Source of the DNA: Desulfomonile tiedjei
GTDB lineage: Bacteria > Desulfobacterota > Desulfomonilia > Desulfomonilales > Desulfomonilaceae
Length of the DNA: 64,000 bases
Direction of reading: 5' to 3'
NCBI GenBank assembly: GCA_016212925.1
Contig: JACRDF010000002.1
Coordinates: forward strand, 62,001-126,000
Position 1 is the stretch's first letter, and each line of letters begins with the position of its first letter. The notes beneath the pieces are model-generated. The model saw only the letters and a list, made by a program, of their open reading frames with translations, was not told where the DNA came from and searched no databases. A program made the translations under genes and the position numbers. Shown here one piece after another: positions 17,545 through 26,225 of the stretch.

Positions 17545-18420
17545 CTATTGCATTCCCCCTGGTGCGAATCTTAGAGCGAGGCCGCCGGCTTTGCGAATCT
17601 TCTCGCTCACATCGGGCGGAATGGCCGGAAAGGGGTCAGCTTGAAAAACCGCCCTGAGAGCTGACTGGTCAAAGACCTGGCTTCCAGAGCTTGCGGCAAC
17701 GGACGCATCCATCAGATGTCCGTCATCATCAACCTTCACACGGACTTCCGTGAGCCTGCGAACTTGACGAAGGTCTCCAAAAACCGACCAGCGGGAATTG
17801 ATACGATTGCGGACCTCTTCGAGCCATCGGCGCAGGTTCTCTTCGGCAGCGTTTCCACCATCATTGGAGCCGGACCTTCCGGGATTTTGCCCGTCATTTG
17901 CCACTGCAGGAGACGGAGATGCAGCCGTCTTGCGATCTTTCAATTTATCACGAAGCGCGGTTAGCCTGTTTTCCAGATACTTCTGCGGATCTTCCTTCTT
18001 ATTCGAGGCCGTTGCGTCCGGTTTTTTAGGTTCCGGTTTCTTGGGCTTCTCCACTTGCTCAGCGGGCTTCCTTCTCTTGCGCAAGGGTATCGCGTCATTC
18101 TGGGAAGGGGTCATGGCTGCATGCTCCACGACCTGCCTGACAGATTCCGGCGCTTCCTTGGCCATTGGTTCCGGCTCTTCTCGGGGCAGGACAGCAGGCG
18201 CCTTTATTGGGCCATGTTCAACCTGCTCCACAACAGCAGGTCCCGGCGCAGCATCCACAAGGTTTATCCGACTGATGACTTCCTCGCTGGGAGCAGGCCG
18301 GCGAACCATTGAAAATGATGCCAGAATTATGGCGCACAGGAGAATGGCGTGGAGGCCGGCTGAGAACAGCAGCATCCGCGGAGACGCGCCATAGGAGGAT
18401 TTGGAAAGGACGCGGATCAT
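17545..18420 (-). CDS. tolA: TolA-like energy transducer with TonB C-terminal domain
   Basis: A 291-residue inner-membrane protein in the tolA position of the operon. One transmembrane helix (MLLFSAGLHAILLCAIILASF) is followed by a long Pro/Glu/Lys-rich periplasmic stalk (about 40-190) and a C-terminal TonB/TolA domain (about 200-285; WLEEVRNRINSRWSVFG, TEVRVKVDDDGHLMDASVAA, SALRAVFQADPFPAIP). TolA couples proton flow through TolQR to Pal and the outer membrane. Its C-terminal domain is closer in look to TonB than to E. coli TolA, which is common outside Enterobacteria. The start at 18420 overlaps the tolR stop by four bases (ATGA), so the two are translationally coupled. Confidence 0.88.
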   Translation of the reverse strand: MIRVLSKSSYGASPRMLLFSAGLHAILLCAIILASFSMVRRPAPSEEVISRINLVDAAPGPAVVEQVEHGPIKAPAVLPREEPEPMAKEAPESVRQVVEHAAMTPSQNDAIPLRKRRKPAEQVEKPKKPEPKKPDATASNKKEDPQKYLENRLTALRDKLKDRKTAASPSPAVANDGQNPGRSGSNDGGNAAEENLRRWLEEVRNRINSRWSVFGDLRQVRRLTEVRVKVDDDGHLMDASVAASSGSQVFDQSALRAVFQADPFPAIPPDVSEKIRKAGGLALRFAPGGMQ

Positions 18421-18851
18421 CGTGTCGGAGCACGTTCCTGTTGGGGACTGGTGATAACGCCGAGGTTCGGGATTCCTGCTTCCTTTAGCACGGCCATTAT
18501 TCGGACGACGGTTCCGTATGGAACGTTCTGGTCAGCCCGAAGATAAACGTCGCGAGTGGCGCCTTCTTTGGTGGCCTCCACGATTCTTGACCGAAGTTGG
18601 TCTTCCTTCACCGGGACATCGTTCATGTAGATATTGCCCGGGCCGGAGACCGAAATGACCATTTCCTTCTGATTTGGTTCTTTCGGCAGCGGTGTACCTT
18701 TGGCCTGAGGAAGTTCCACGGACACGCCTTCCTGCATCATCGGCGCTGTGACCATGAAAATGATCAGCAGCACAAGCATCACGTCAACCAGAGGGGTGAC
18801 GTTGATCTCGGACATTGCCGTCTTTTTGTTTGAGTTCATGCTGAAGGCCAT
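18417..18851 (-). CDS. tolR: TolR/ExbD-type energizing protein
   Basis: A 144-residue inner-membrane protein. The N-terminal EINVTPLVDVMLVLLIIFMVTAP carries the single transmembrane helix with the conserved proton-carrying Asp of the VDVMLVL motif, and the periplasmic domain shows SVELPQAKG and YLRADQNVPYGTVVRIMAVL, typical of ExbD/TolR. With TolQ it forms a proton-driven stator. The ATG at 18851 has GGGAG seven bases upstream and follows tolQ by about 50 bases. Placement between tolQ and tolA makes TolR rather than ExbD the right name. Confidence 0.92.
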   Translation of the reverse strand: MAFSMNSNKKTAMSEINVTPLVDVMLVLLIIFMVTAPMMQEGVSVELPQAKGTPLPKEPNQKEMVISVSGPGNIYMNDVPVKEDQLRSRIVEATKEGATRDVYLRADQNVPYGTVVRIMAVLKEAGIPNLGVITSPQQERAPTR

Positions 18852-18903
18852 GAAATGCTCCCTGTCCTATTGTTAAAGGTTGAGTCCTGCATGAAATCGC
18901 CGT

Positions 18904-19653
18904 CTACTTCCGCTGCAAGTATATCCGCTCGATAATGTTGATCAACTCTGACGAGAAGTTGTCCATTTCCGTAGAAATGTTGTTGATCCGGCTCAAGAAG
19001 TAATTGTAGAAGATGACGGCCGGTATTGCTGCAGCCAAACCGGCCGCGGTCGCGATCAGGGCCTCTGCAATTCCCGGCGCCACAACGGCCAGTGAGGCGC
19101 TTTTCATCACTCCGATTTGCCTGAAAGACTCCATGATGCCCCACACAGTTCCGAAAAGCCCTATAAACGGGGCTGACGAACCTGTGGTAGCCAGGAAACT
19201 AACCCCTCTTTCCAGACGGGTCCGTTCCGCGGTGACAGCCTGTTGGAGCGATCGCGTGACGTTGTCCATGCCGGTTCGTTCGTATTCCGGCTCCTGGGAT
19301 GCCTCGTCCGCGGTTTTTTGGCCTGCTGCCTGAAGCCTCGACAGCCGGTTCAGTTCAGCGTACCCCGCCTTGAAAACCTGGGCCAACGGGCTGAAGGTGA
19401 ATTGCTTCGCCTCCGCGTATAAAAGGGAGAATTTGCGGGACTCACGAAAGGCGTCAAAAAAAAGCTGGGTGTCCTTGCGCACGCGTGACAAGGTGATGGC
19501 CTTGGTGAGAATGATGCCCCAACAAATGACTGAAAAAAGCAGAAGAAGCAGCATGACGCCCTTAACTACCCATCCGGCCCCCATGATTATGTGCCATAGG
19601 CCTTGGTCGTTCATTGTGTGTACGGGCAACGCCGTGGCAAATGCCTCGGGCAT
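18904..19653 (-). CDS. tolQ: TolQ/ExbB-type stator protein
   Basis: A 249-residue inner-membrane protein, first gene of the tol-pal operon. It shows three transmembrane segments (GVMLLLLLFSVICWGIILTK near 33, FLATTGSSAPFIGLFGTVWG near 160, ATAAGLAAAIPAVIFYNYFL near 205) and the conserved TolQ/ExbB signatures GLFGTVWGIMESFRQI and EALIATAAGLAAAIPA. TolQ and TolR use the proton gradient to move TolA. A plausible promoter lies about 35-60 bases upstream. Confidence 0.92.
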   Translation of the reverse strand: MPEAFATALPVHTMNDQGLWHIIMGAGWVVKGVMLLLLLFSVICWGIILTKAITLSRVRKDTQLFFDAFRESRKFSLLYAEAKQFTFSPLAQVFKAGYAELNRLSRLQAAGQKTADEASQEPEYERTGMDNVTRSLQQAVTAERTRLERGVSFLATTGSSAPFIGLFGTVWGIMESFRQIGVMKSASLAVVAPGIAEALIATAAGLAAAIPAVIFYNYFLSRINNISTEMDNFSSELINIIERIYLQRK

Positions 19654-19685
19654 AGAGAGACTCTCCTTTCTTTCGAATCAAGGAT

Positions 19686-19714
19686 TCCTTAGTCTATTAT
19701 TGGTCTTAAGTCAA
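19686..19714 (-). promoter_or_regulatory. Possible promoter of the tol-pal operon
   Basis: On the minus strand TTGACT (19714-19709), a 17-base spacer and TAAGGA (19691-19686). The -10 is poor, but the position just upstream of tolQ is right. Confidence 0.35.
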
Positions 19715-20290
19715 GTTATAACCTGGTTATCAAATATTACACCATTTTTTTAAAGTTCATTCTTATGGCTTTATTCTCGTTGCCATCGACTGATTCTAAC
19801 AGATCGGCCAGCTTCCGTATAGCAGGGCCGGCGCCGGCCTTTATTGTCCTCCTTCCGGATGTGTATACGCGCTCATGTTTCAAAAACAATTCCAAAGCCT
19901 TGATCAAGTATTTGCATCTGAGGTTTCTCATTTATCCGCATTCTTTGCAAGGCGCATGCGGGTTCTCTTCCGGACGGTGGATGCTCTTCAACAGCAGCCA
20001 CGCCGCCACCGGCACATCCCTTGCGCTACGAACACCAAGACTCCGCGTGGCTGATTTCGCTTCGGAGACCAGCCGTAAGAGCCATGAATTATCTTCATAA
20101 GTTGAAAACGCACTCGAATTACGCGAGTGGCTGACACATGTGAAATCCGACAGCCACCGCGCAAAATGCCATATGATTTGTACGTCTGATGTTCGCAAGT
20201 TAGTCACAAAACTAAAGACATTTTGTAGGATATTTTGTTCCGGCAGCCTAAAACCGGACGAATCGGCCTCAACCGCAACTTTGAAATAAC
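19715..20290. other. Intergenic stretch between tolQ and the receiver-like gene
   Basis: About 575 bp between divergent genes. It contains one palindrome, ACTCG...CGAGT near 20111-20127 preceded by TTGAAAACGC; the same TTGAAAACGCACTCG string recurs near 53095. Short open frames on both strands have no ribosome binding site or recognisable content. No gene called. Confidence 0.5.
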
Positions 20291-20318
20291 TTGACAGTTC
20301 TATTGATTTTGTTGTATT
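20291..20318 (+). promoter_or_regulatory. Probable promoter of the receiver-like gene
   Basis: A perfect TTGACA at 20291-20296, a 16-base spacer and TGTATT (4 of 6) at 20313-20318, ending 27 bases before the ATG at 20345. Confidence 0.45.
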
Positions 20319-20344
20319 TTTTAAGAAAAACCTGCGAGGTCGAC

Positions 20345-23300
20345 ATGTCCTACCGGATTGTCGTGGCCGATAAAGACCCTCGAAGCCGGGACGAAGTGGC
20401 GCGCTATCTCTTGGCTCAAGATAATGAATTTATAAACGTTTCCAGCTCAGGGGAGCTGAAACAGGCCATCAAAAGCCAAAAACCCGACCTTATAATCCTG
20501 AACGCAGTCCTTGAGGACGCTCCCGGGTGGCGGTTGGTAACCAAGATCAAGGATTCCAAAGAGTACGCCAATATCCCCATTCTGCTTATGACCGGAGACC
20601 CCGGCGGGCCTCCTCCCGCTCAGGTCCACAGCACGGGAGCTGACCGATATCTGAGCAAGCCCATTGATGGCACGGTCCTCAGGCGGGCCGTGGATTCCCT
20701 TTTGGGAATTTCCTCTTCCGATGTGGTCGAAGATGCTGACGAAGAAATATTAATTGATTTCACGGATGAAGACTCCGGCGATATGACCGAGGAGTTGCTG
20801 GCGATGTCCAATGTCGCCATGCAACACGATGACGGGGGCACCTCGGTGGGCGACACGGTGGAAATTGACACCGGAACCCTGGTGGCCGAACTGGATCATC
20901 CGGGAGAGGCAGGAGAGGAGACTTACGAAGACACTGTTCGACTCAACCTGGAAGACATGGGGTTGGAGGATGAGCTGGATGAAGGCAATTCATTCGAACC
21001 GACTATTGAGCTGATCTCGGACATCCCGGCAGAGACGCCTGGTGTGGATGAGGAAGCCCTCGATTTGAAGCCTGATTCTGACGAGACGCTACCTGACTTC
21101 TCCACAATCGACTCGCAACATGCGTCCCCGGAATATGCGGGCAAGGATTCCGTCACCGTTGATATGGATGTGGACGAACTTGGTCTGGAACTGGACTCCG
21201 AGGAAGCGGAGGAGAGCTTGCCCACGGGGCAGAGCGTAGATCTGGACGACACGGAGATCGGGCAGATTCTGGAGGTGCAGGAACCATCGAAAGTATTAAC
21301 TTCCGAAGATCTTTTCCTCGACGACGACTCTCTGGTAAAGGACACTTCCGCTAGCACAGGGACAACAACCGAAGTCGATGTCATAGATTTGGAGGAAGAT
21401 ACTGAGCTTCGGGAAATTGAGATCGAGGAACTGGAACCCGTGCATGCGGATGAGGAAGCCGGGCTGGGGCTGGATCTCGATGAGAGCACTGATACCATGC
21501 CGGTCGAAGACCTGGAAATGGAGCAGTTGGCGAATGAAGATCTTGAGGACGTAACTGTTGGTGAAGTGACCCTCGAAGAAGGTCCGGACCTTGTCTTAGA
21601 TGTGGAGCCCCGCCTTGAAGCGGCAGAGGGTGAAGATGAGTTGACCCTGGAGGAAACGGGCCCCGAAGAAATCACCACTCAGGAATTTTTCGGAGAAGAA
21701 CTACCCACCGAGGAGTTTCCTACGGAAAAGTTCCCCGAGGACAAGACCGGTGAAGTGGGGCTGGAGCAGGAAATCTCGTTGGAAGACGTGGCCTTCGAGC
21801 AAGAACTGGCGCTTGAAGCACAAACGGCCCCGGAGATCCCTCTTGAGGAATTGACGCTGGACACGGCGTCAGCGGAGGAAATCCTCTTTGAACAAACTCA
21901 AGAAGAGGAACCTATGCTGGAGGTGACAGAAGATATTTCCTTCGACGAGATAACGCTTCACGAATTCCCCGAGACGCCTCCCGAGGATGAGATTGCGGAG
22001 CCGGCTCCAGCGCCGCCTAGGGAGAAACCCGCGGTCGTCCCGCCATTGGCCTTCACACCTGCTGCGGCTGCGTTTGAAAATGAACCAGCTGTGGCTGTTG
22101 CGCCGGAGAAGCCTTGGCAGCCGGAACTCGCGCCGGCGGCACCAGCGCCTGAGGCTGCGCCTCCGACTTCCCGCGCATTCGGACCGGACATTGCCGAAAT
22201 CGTGGCCGCTGTTACCGGCTCCAAAGTTGGCGAAGCCATGCCCACAAGGGCTCAGTTTGCTGAATCGGTAGACACCGTGATGAAAGGCGAAATGCCCAGC
22301 AAGGACGAGCTTTTCGAGGCGTACAACAAGGCCGTAAGACCCGCTGTCCCCTCCAAAGAAGAGGTTTTGGAGACCGTTGTCAAGGGGATTGCAGCTTCAA
22401 TCCCTAGCCGTGAGGAGATCTCCTCCAGGATAGACCAGATGATAGCGGCCCAGCTTCCTTCGCGAGAAGCAGTGGCTCAAAAGGTGGATAACGCGATCAA
22501 GGATGCCTTGCCTTCGCCGGAAGAAGTCATGGCGCGCTTGGACAAGGTATTGCAGGAGCTTCCTTCCGCTGAAGAAATCAACACGCGGTTCGACGGAGCC
22601 ATGGGCGCGTTACCGACTTCAGAGGACCTGTTGGAACGCATCGAAACCGCGTTCAAGTCTTCCGTACCTGAGGAGGACATCCGGAATCGTTTTCAGGAAG
22701 CCATTGCCACACTCCCCATGCTTGAAGCAATCAACGAAAGGCTCGACAAAATCATATCTCCGGACCTGTTCAACTCGAAGGTTGGGGCAGCACTGGAGGC
22801 CTTGCCGACCAAAGAGCACATCGAAACGCGCCTGGAATCCGGATTCGCTGCGATCACGTCCGACATGGTGCTGGCCCGCCTGAATCAGGCCTTGGAGGCC
22901 TTTCCTTCATCTGATCAGGTGATGGACAGGCTCAGCCAATCTCTTGACGCAATGCCTTCCGCGGACGCTGTCCTATCCCGCGTGGAACAGCGGATGACCT
23001 CGTTGATGCCTACTAAGGACGAAATAACCGCAACCGTGCGCGAGGTACTTGCCGGTAAAGTTGAAGCGACTTTCTCAGCGGCTGAAGTCGAGGAAGCGCT
23101 GGCCAAGGTGCTTCCCACCACAGACCAGATTCTGGATGTAATGAGGGGCGCTTTGCCGGAGCGGGATCGCTTCCAGGAAATCCTCACTCAGAGCCTCGCT
23201 CAAGCGATTCACGAATCCTTGCCCGAACGCGTCTGGCTCGAAACCGTTTCCAGAGGACTTTTCGATGAGAGAACCCGCGGGTCCCTCCCAAAGAAGGAGG

Positions 23301-23407
23301 AAGTAGTGGATCTACTGAGGCATGAAATCCGCGGCAAACTCCTGGAGGCGGTGGAGAAAACCGTCCGAGAACAGATCGAAAAGATCAGCACGGACCTGTC
23401 TTCCTGA
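20345..23407 (+). CDS. Pseudo-receiver domain fused to acidic linker and long tandem repeats
   Basis: A 1020-residue protein with an unusual layout. Residues 1-125 form a receiver (CheY-like) domain: the metal-binding acids are in IVVADKD, the switch Thr in ILLMTGD and the Lys in YLSKPID. The phospho-acceptor position reads LIILNAVLED, so Asp is replaced by Asn53 and normal phosphorylation is not expected. Residues about 130-560 are extremely acidic and rich in LE/EE motifs, then a Pro/Ala-rich spacer (about 565-620), then to the end about 20 imperfect repeats of 16-20 residues of the form PSxEEVxxRIDxAIxxxL. No enzyme domain is seen. The ATG at 20345 follows GAGG and starts the domain exactly; a longer frame from 20291 would cover the promoter. 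Likely a scaffold; function unknown. Confidence 0.75.
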   Translation: MSYRIVVADKDPRSRDEVARYLLAQDNEFINVSSSGELKQAIKSQKPDLIILNAVLEDAPGWRLVTKIKDSKEYANIPILLMTGDPGGPPPAQVHSTGADRYLSKPIDGTVLRRAVDSLLGISSSDVVEDADEEILIDFTDEDSGDMTEELLAMSNVAMQHDDGGTSVGDTVEIDTGTLVAELDHPGEAGEETYEDTVRLNLEDMGLEDELDEGNSFEPTIELISDIPAETPGVDEEALDLKPDSDETLPDFSTIDSQHASPEYAGKDSVTVDMDVDELGLELDSEEAEESLPTGQSVDLDDTEIGQILEVQEPSKVLTSEDLFLDDDSLVKDTSASTGTTTEVDVIDLEEDTELREIEIEELEPVHADEEAGLGLDLDESTDTMPVEDLEMEQLANEDLEDVTVGEVTLEEGPDLVLDVEPRLEAAEGEDELTLEETGPEEITTQEFFGEELPTEEFPTEKFPEDKTGEVGLEQEISLEDVAFEQELALEAQTAPEIPLEELTLDTASAEEILFEQTQEEEPMLEVTEDISFDEITLHEFPETPPEDEIAEPAPAPPREKPAVVPPLAFTPAAAAFENEPAVAVAPEKPWQPELAPAAPAPEAAPPTSRAFGPDIAEIVAAVTGSKVGEAMPTRAQFAESVDTVMKGEMPSKDELFEAYNKAVRPAVPSKEEVLETVVKGIAASIPSREEISSRIDQMIAAQLPSREAVAQKVDNAIKDALPSPEEVMARLDKVLQELPSAEEINTRFDGAMGALPTSEDLLERIETAFKSSVPEEDIRNRFQEAIATLPMLEAINERLDKIISPDLFNSKVGAALEALPTKEHIETRLESGFAAITSDMVLARLNQALEAFPSSDQVMDRLSQSLDAMPSADAVLSRVEQRMTSLMPTKDEITATVREVLAGKVEATFSAAEVEEALAKVLPTTDQILDVMRGALPERDRFQEILTQSLAQAIHESLPERVWLETVSRGLFDERTRGSLPKKEEVVDLLRHEIRGKLLEAVEKTVREQIEKISTDLSS

Positions 23408-23750
23408 CACCGGAAATAGAACGGCGGGCGTCCGTGCCCGCCAAACACCCGTAAGCCTGCCGCTCGCACCGAGTCTTTCACGCCGACGGCCGCAAAGCGA
23501 ATATAGAAGTTCTCGAAATTAATTACGGATTGAATTGTGGGTGTCCCGCCAACGCGGGACTGGCTTGTCCAGCAGTGCGATTCTATTCGGACAGAACTTT
23601 TGAGAAAGACTATATTAGCTCATTTCTCAATTTGTTGAAGGGGATCGGTACCAACGAAGGGGGTCAGGCTTGGCGAGGGCAGACTACGGCTGTCTTGCGG
23701 CGTTTCCCCGCGTCAAATCTGCCTGACCGGAATCAGAAATGAGCGAAAGA
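23408..23750. other. Repeat-bearing intergenic stretch
   Basis: About 340 bp without a gene. It holds the palindrome GGCGGGC...GCCCGCC at 23423-23443 (possibly acting as a terminator stem for the upstream gene, but with no T tract) and GTCCCGCcaacGCGGGAC at 23543-23560, a member of the GTCCCGC palindrome family. Confidence 0.55.
23543..23560. repeat. Palindromic repeat GTCCCGC...GCGGGAC
   Basis: Perfect seven-base arms around a four-base loop. A near-copy (GTCCCGtccaCGCGGGAC, preceded by the same GGTGT) lies at 33177-33194; others are at 41148 and 41227. A dispersed REP-like element. Confidence 0.6.
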
Positions 23751-23960
23751 CTACTTTTCAAGCGCCGCCAGAATCGGGCAATTCGCGCAGGGGAGCGTCC
23801 GCGAGGACAAGGCATTCAATTGGGATTTAGCATTTCGCGGCATCCTGCGTCCTCGCCTGGAGATTTCCAGGCATGTTTTGCGGGTCCAGCGACCCTTCAG
23901 CGGCTTGCATTCGATAAGCTCGTGAGCGTCCAACCAAGCTTGGGCGTCCGTGTAGACCAT
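23751..23960 (-). CDS. Small four-Cys protein (paralogue of 8943-9227)
   Basis: A 69-residue protein related to the one at 8943-9227. The shared pattern is W-L, Cys, KGRW, four residues, Cys-Leu, and later Pro-Cys-x-x-Cys: here AWLDAHELIECKPLKGRWTR, KTCLEI and LPCANCP. The four cysteines are likely a metal-binding or redox set. Like its relative it lies alone on the minus strand in repeat-rich non-coding DNA. The start at 23960 (ATG) has GGGAGAGTGTT upstream (Shine-Dalgarno GGGAG). Function unknown; two copies in one window suggest a family with many members in this genome. Confidence 0.6.
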   Translation of the reverse strand: MVYTDAQAWLDAHELIECKPLKGRWTRKTCLEISRRGRRMPRNAKSQLNALSSRTLPCANCPILAALEK

Positions 23961-24317
23961 AACACTCTCCCTACAAACCTAGAACCATACTCGCAAAAAA
24001 AGGTAGCCCAAGTACCTCCACCATAATCAAAAAGCATAAGAAAAATGAATTCAGTTTCTAGTATAGAGGAGTTATCCGGGAAGTCAAGAAATTTCCCACC
24101 CGTAATTGAAACGGCCAATTCACCAGAGCACCTGTCGCGGGTCTTGGGGAGCCCCCTTATTCCAATGCGCATTTAAAAGAATAAATTACGGGGAGAACCT
24201 TTTTGGACGGAAAAGTTTCCCCCGTAAGTTGCCTGTCTGAAAGCAAGTACGTGTGGCGGGTCTTGGAGTTTTTGGGTCGGCGTAAGCATGAGAACCGGCA
24301 GGACCGGTACCGATCCA
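23961..24317. other. Intergenic stretch, nothing specific
   Basis: About 350 bp upstream of the small four-Cys gene and downstream of cooC. AT-rich in part (poly-A run near 23996). I see no gene, clear promoter or terminator. Confidence 0.5.
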
Positions 24318-25094
24318 TTACGCCCCGTTCAAGATGTTCAGATCCTGAAGCAGCTTCTTGACGGCCGTGTACGAAGGCGCCTCGGAAGGGATCTGTAACA
24401 GGGGGACACCCTGGAGATCCAGGTTGACCAGCGTATCATCGTACGGAATAACAGCCTCGGGAGAATAGGGCAGGCGTTGGATCTCGGTTTGAGTCATTTC
24501 AGGAAGGTCTTCAAGGGCTCCCTGAGCACGGCTTATCACCAGATGTTTGTTGTGAACCCGGCCTCCCAGTTCATCTATCAATTCCACTATGCGCCCGATG
24601 GTCCTCAGGCTCCTGGGAGCGGGGTCGGAAATGATAAAAAGATGGTCGACCTCTTCTTCGGTTCTCCGGGAAAGATGCTCCAAACCCGCTTCGTTGTCGA
24701 TGACCACAAAACTGTAGTTGGAGGTAAGGCGCTGAATTATTTCGCGCAAGATGTTATTGGCCATGCAGTAGCAACCAGGCCCTTCCGGGCGTCCCATGGA
24801 AAGGAAGTCAAGATCCTTGGTTTCTTCCAATGAGGCCTGGATCTGGTACTCCATGAATCGATCCCGTGTCATGCCTCCGGGAATATCTTCCCCGGCCTTC
24901 CGTGTTTCTTCTCGCACACAACCTACGCTTTTGGGCTCCCTGATACCGAGCACTTCATGGAGGTTGGAGTTGGAATCGGCGTCGATGGCTAAGATAGGCT
25001 TTTTGCCCCTTTCAACCAACGCCTTGATAACCAGAGCGGTAAACGAAGTCTTTCCGACTCCGCCTTTGCCTGCAACGGCCAATGTTTTTCCCAT
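24318..25094 (-). CDS. CooC/AcsF-type nickel-insertion ATPase
   Basis: A 258-residue P-loop ATPase of the MinD/CooC branch. The deviant Walker A motif GKGGVGKTSFTALV is at residues 9-17, switch I follows at AIDADSNSNL, and EGPGCYCMANNILRE carries the Cys-x-Cys pair that binds the metal at the dimer interface in CooC and AcsF; VVIDNEAGLEHLSRRT is Walker B-like. Members load nickel into carbon monoxide dehydrogenase / acetyl-CoA synthase. No CODH gene is in the window, so the partner is inferred. It follows the core MetE gene by about 50 bases on the same strand, most likely one operon, which ties both to the Wood-Ljungdahl methyl branch. Confidence 0.85.
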   Translation of the reverse strand: MGKTLAVAGKGGVGKTSFTALVIKALVERGKKPILAIDADSNSNLHEVLGIREPKSVGCVREETRKAGEDIPGGMTRDRFMEYQIQASLEETKDLDFLSMGRPEGPGCYCMANNILREIIQRLTSNYSFVVIDNEAGLEHLSRRTEEEVDHLFIISDPAPRSLRTIGRIVELIDELGGRVHNKHLVISRAQGALEDLPEMTQTEIQRLPYSPEAVIPYDDTLVNLDLQGVPLLQIPSEAPSYTAVKKLLQDLNILNGA

Positions 25095-25145
25095 TATGAG
25101 TCCTCTCGCCGCTGGAAGGTTTTGTCGTTTCCAGCGGATAAATTT

Positions 25146-26225
25146 CTATCGAAGCGAGTCGATGCTCAGCCTCTCTTCCAGTTCGGAAAGCCGGGCATAG
25201 ACTGTTTCGGTCTGTCCTACGGTGAGGCCTGCACAGCCACAAGCAGGTGTCACCAGCAGTCTTTGCGTCAGGGCGCCGCGGTCCAAACCGCTTCTTTCCA
25301 GCAGATCGATCCCTGCCTTTATCCTGCGAATAATGTCATCGGCAGCCTCTTGTTCAACCTTTTCCGTATTAGGGACTGCTCCCCATGCCAACACGCCCCC
25401 TCGCTCCAGAAAACCGGCCAGTTGAGGAGCGTAAATGGCCAAGGAGCCCATGTAGTCCACCGCATCGAAGTTTATTATTCGAGTGGCCGTCTCCATCAGA
25501 ATACCCCAATCGGTGTTCCCGCAACAATGGACGCCTGCAATCCCTCCTCTGTCCGCAACCATCGAAATAACGTCATCCAGTGATTCAATCACGTCGCTCT
25601 TAGACACTCCGAGAAAGGCCGATGAGCCGTACGCGCTCAGGCTGGGTTCGTCGAAAAAGACAATTACGTTTTCCGCAAAGGGCTTGAACGTTTCCAGAAG
25701 CCACACTGCCTTTAAGCCCATCCCTTTAACCGCCACGTCTCTGAACAGAGGATGATAGAAAATCGGTTTTCTGTTCTCATCCGTCACAGTCAGGCCGAAA
25801 CTGAGAGGGCCTGTGACCTGTACCTTTATGAAGTCGCACTTCGCCAGCCGCCCGCGCAGCCGCTCCAGGAACGCGTGAATTCCCCTGCCGTAATCCGGAC
25901 CGATAGCGAAGTCTTCTACCGCGGCCCCTTCCATTACCTGGAAATAACCCTCGTAGAACCTCTCCACATCCGAGAGAGGATCGCCCGACGTATCGAAAAA
26001 ATAGTTCAAATTGTCCAAATCTACTTTGAATCTCGGCAGACCCTCGGTGTACTGTATCCACATCTGCTCCCTAGGGTCTGACGCGGACAATTGCGGCGCA
26101 TGGGGAGCAATCTTGAGGCTTTTACAAATCATATCCACAGCCTGCCCTGCATCGCTGTGAGGCAGGCTCCCAACAGCTGTTACCAACACTCCGGGAATCC
26201 GGAGCGTATCTTTGAAATTGTCCAT
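25146..26225 (-). CDS. Core methionine synthase-like protein (MetE C-terminal type)
   Basis: A 359-residue TIM-barrel protein of the cobalamin-independent methionine synthase superfamily, lacking the N-terminal half of classical MetE. Landmarks are VTAVGSLPHSDAGQAV, WIQYTEGLPRF, the zinc-site segment GIAGVHCCGNTDWGIL (His and Cys ligands), GVLAWGAVPNT and the C-terminal PACGCAGLTVGQ (third Cys). Short 'core MetE' proteins are reported to methylate homocysteine using a methyl-corrinoid protein rather than methyl-folate (established for Dehalococcoides, from memory). The CooC-like gene just downstream fits supply from the corrinoid iron-sulfur protein of the acetyl-CoA pathway. The ATG at 26225 has GAGG six bases upstream; a longer start at 26270 is rejected. 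A uroporphyrinogen-decarboxylase-like methyltransferase is the alternative. Confidence 0.75.
   Translation of the reverse strand: MDNFKDTLRIPGVLVTAVGSLPHSDAGQAVDMICKSLKIAPHAPQLSASDPREQMWIQYTEGLPRFKVDLDNLNYFFDTSGDPLSDVERFYEGYFQVMEGAAVEDFAIGPDYGRGIHAFLERLRGRLAKCDFIKVQVTGPLSFGLTVTDENRKPIFYHPLFRDVAVKGMGLKAVWLLETFKPFAENVIVFFDEPSLSAYGSSAFLGVSKSDVIESLDDVISMVADRGGIAGVHCCGNTDWGILMETATRIINFDAVDYMGSLAIYAPQLAGFLERGGVLAWGAVPNTEKVEQEAADDIIRRIKAGIDLLERSGLDRGALTQRLLVTPACGCAGLTVGQTETVYARLSELEERLSIDSLR

Noticed and set aside
19737-19931. Minus-strand 64-codon frame upstream of tolQ
   Set aside because: No ribosome site, no recognisable content; overlaps the region where the operon promoter should lie.
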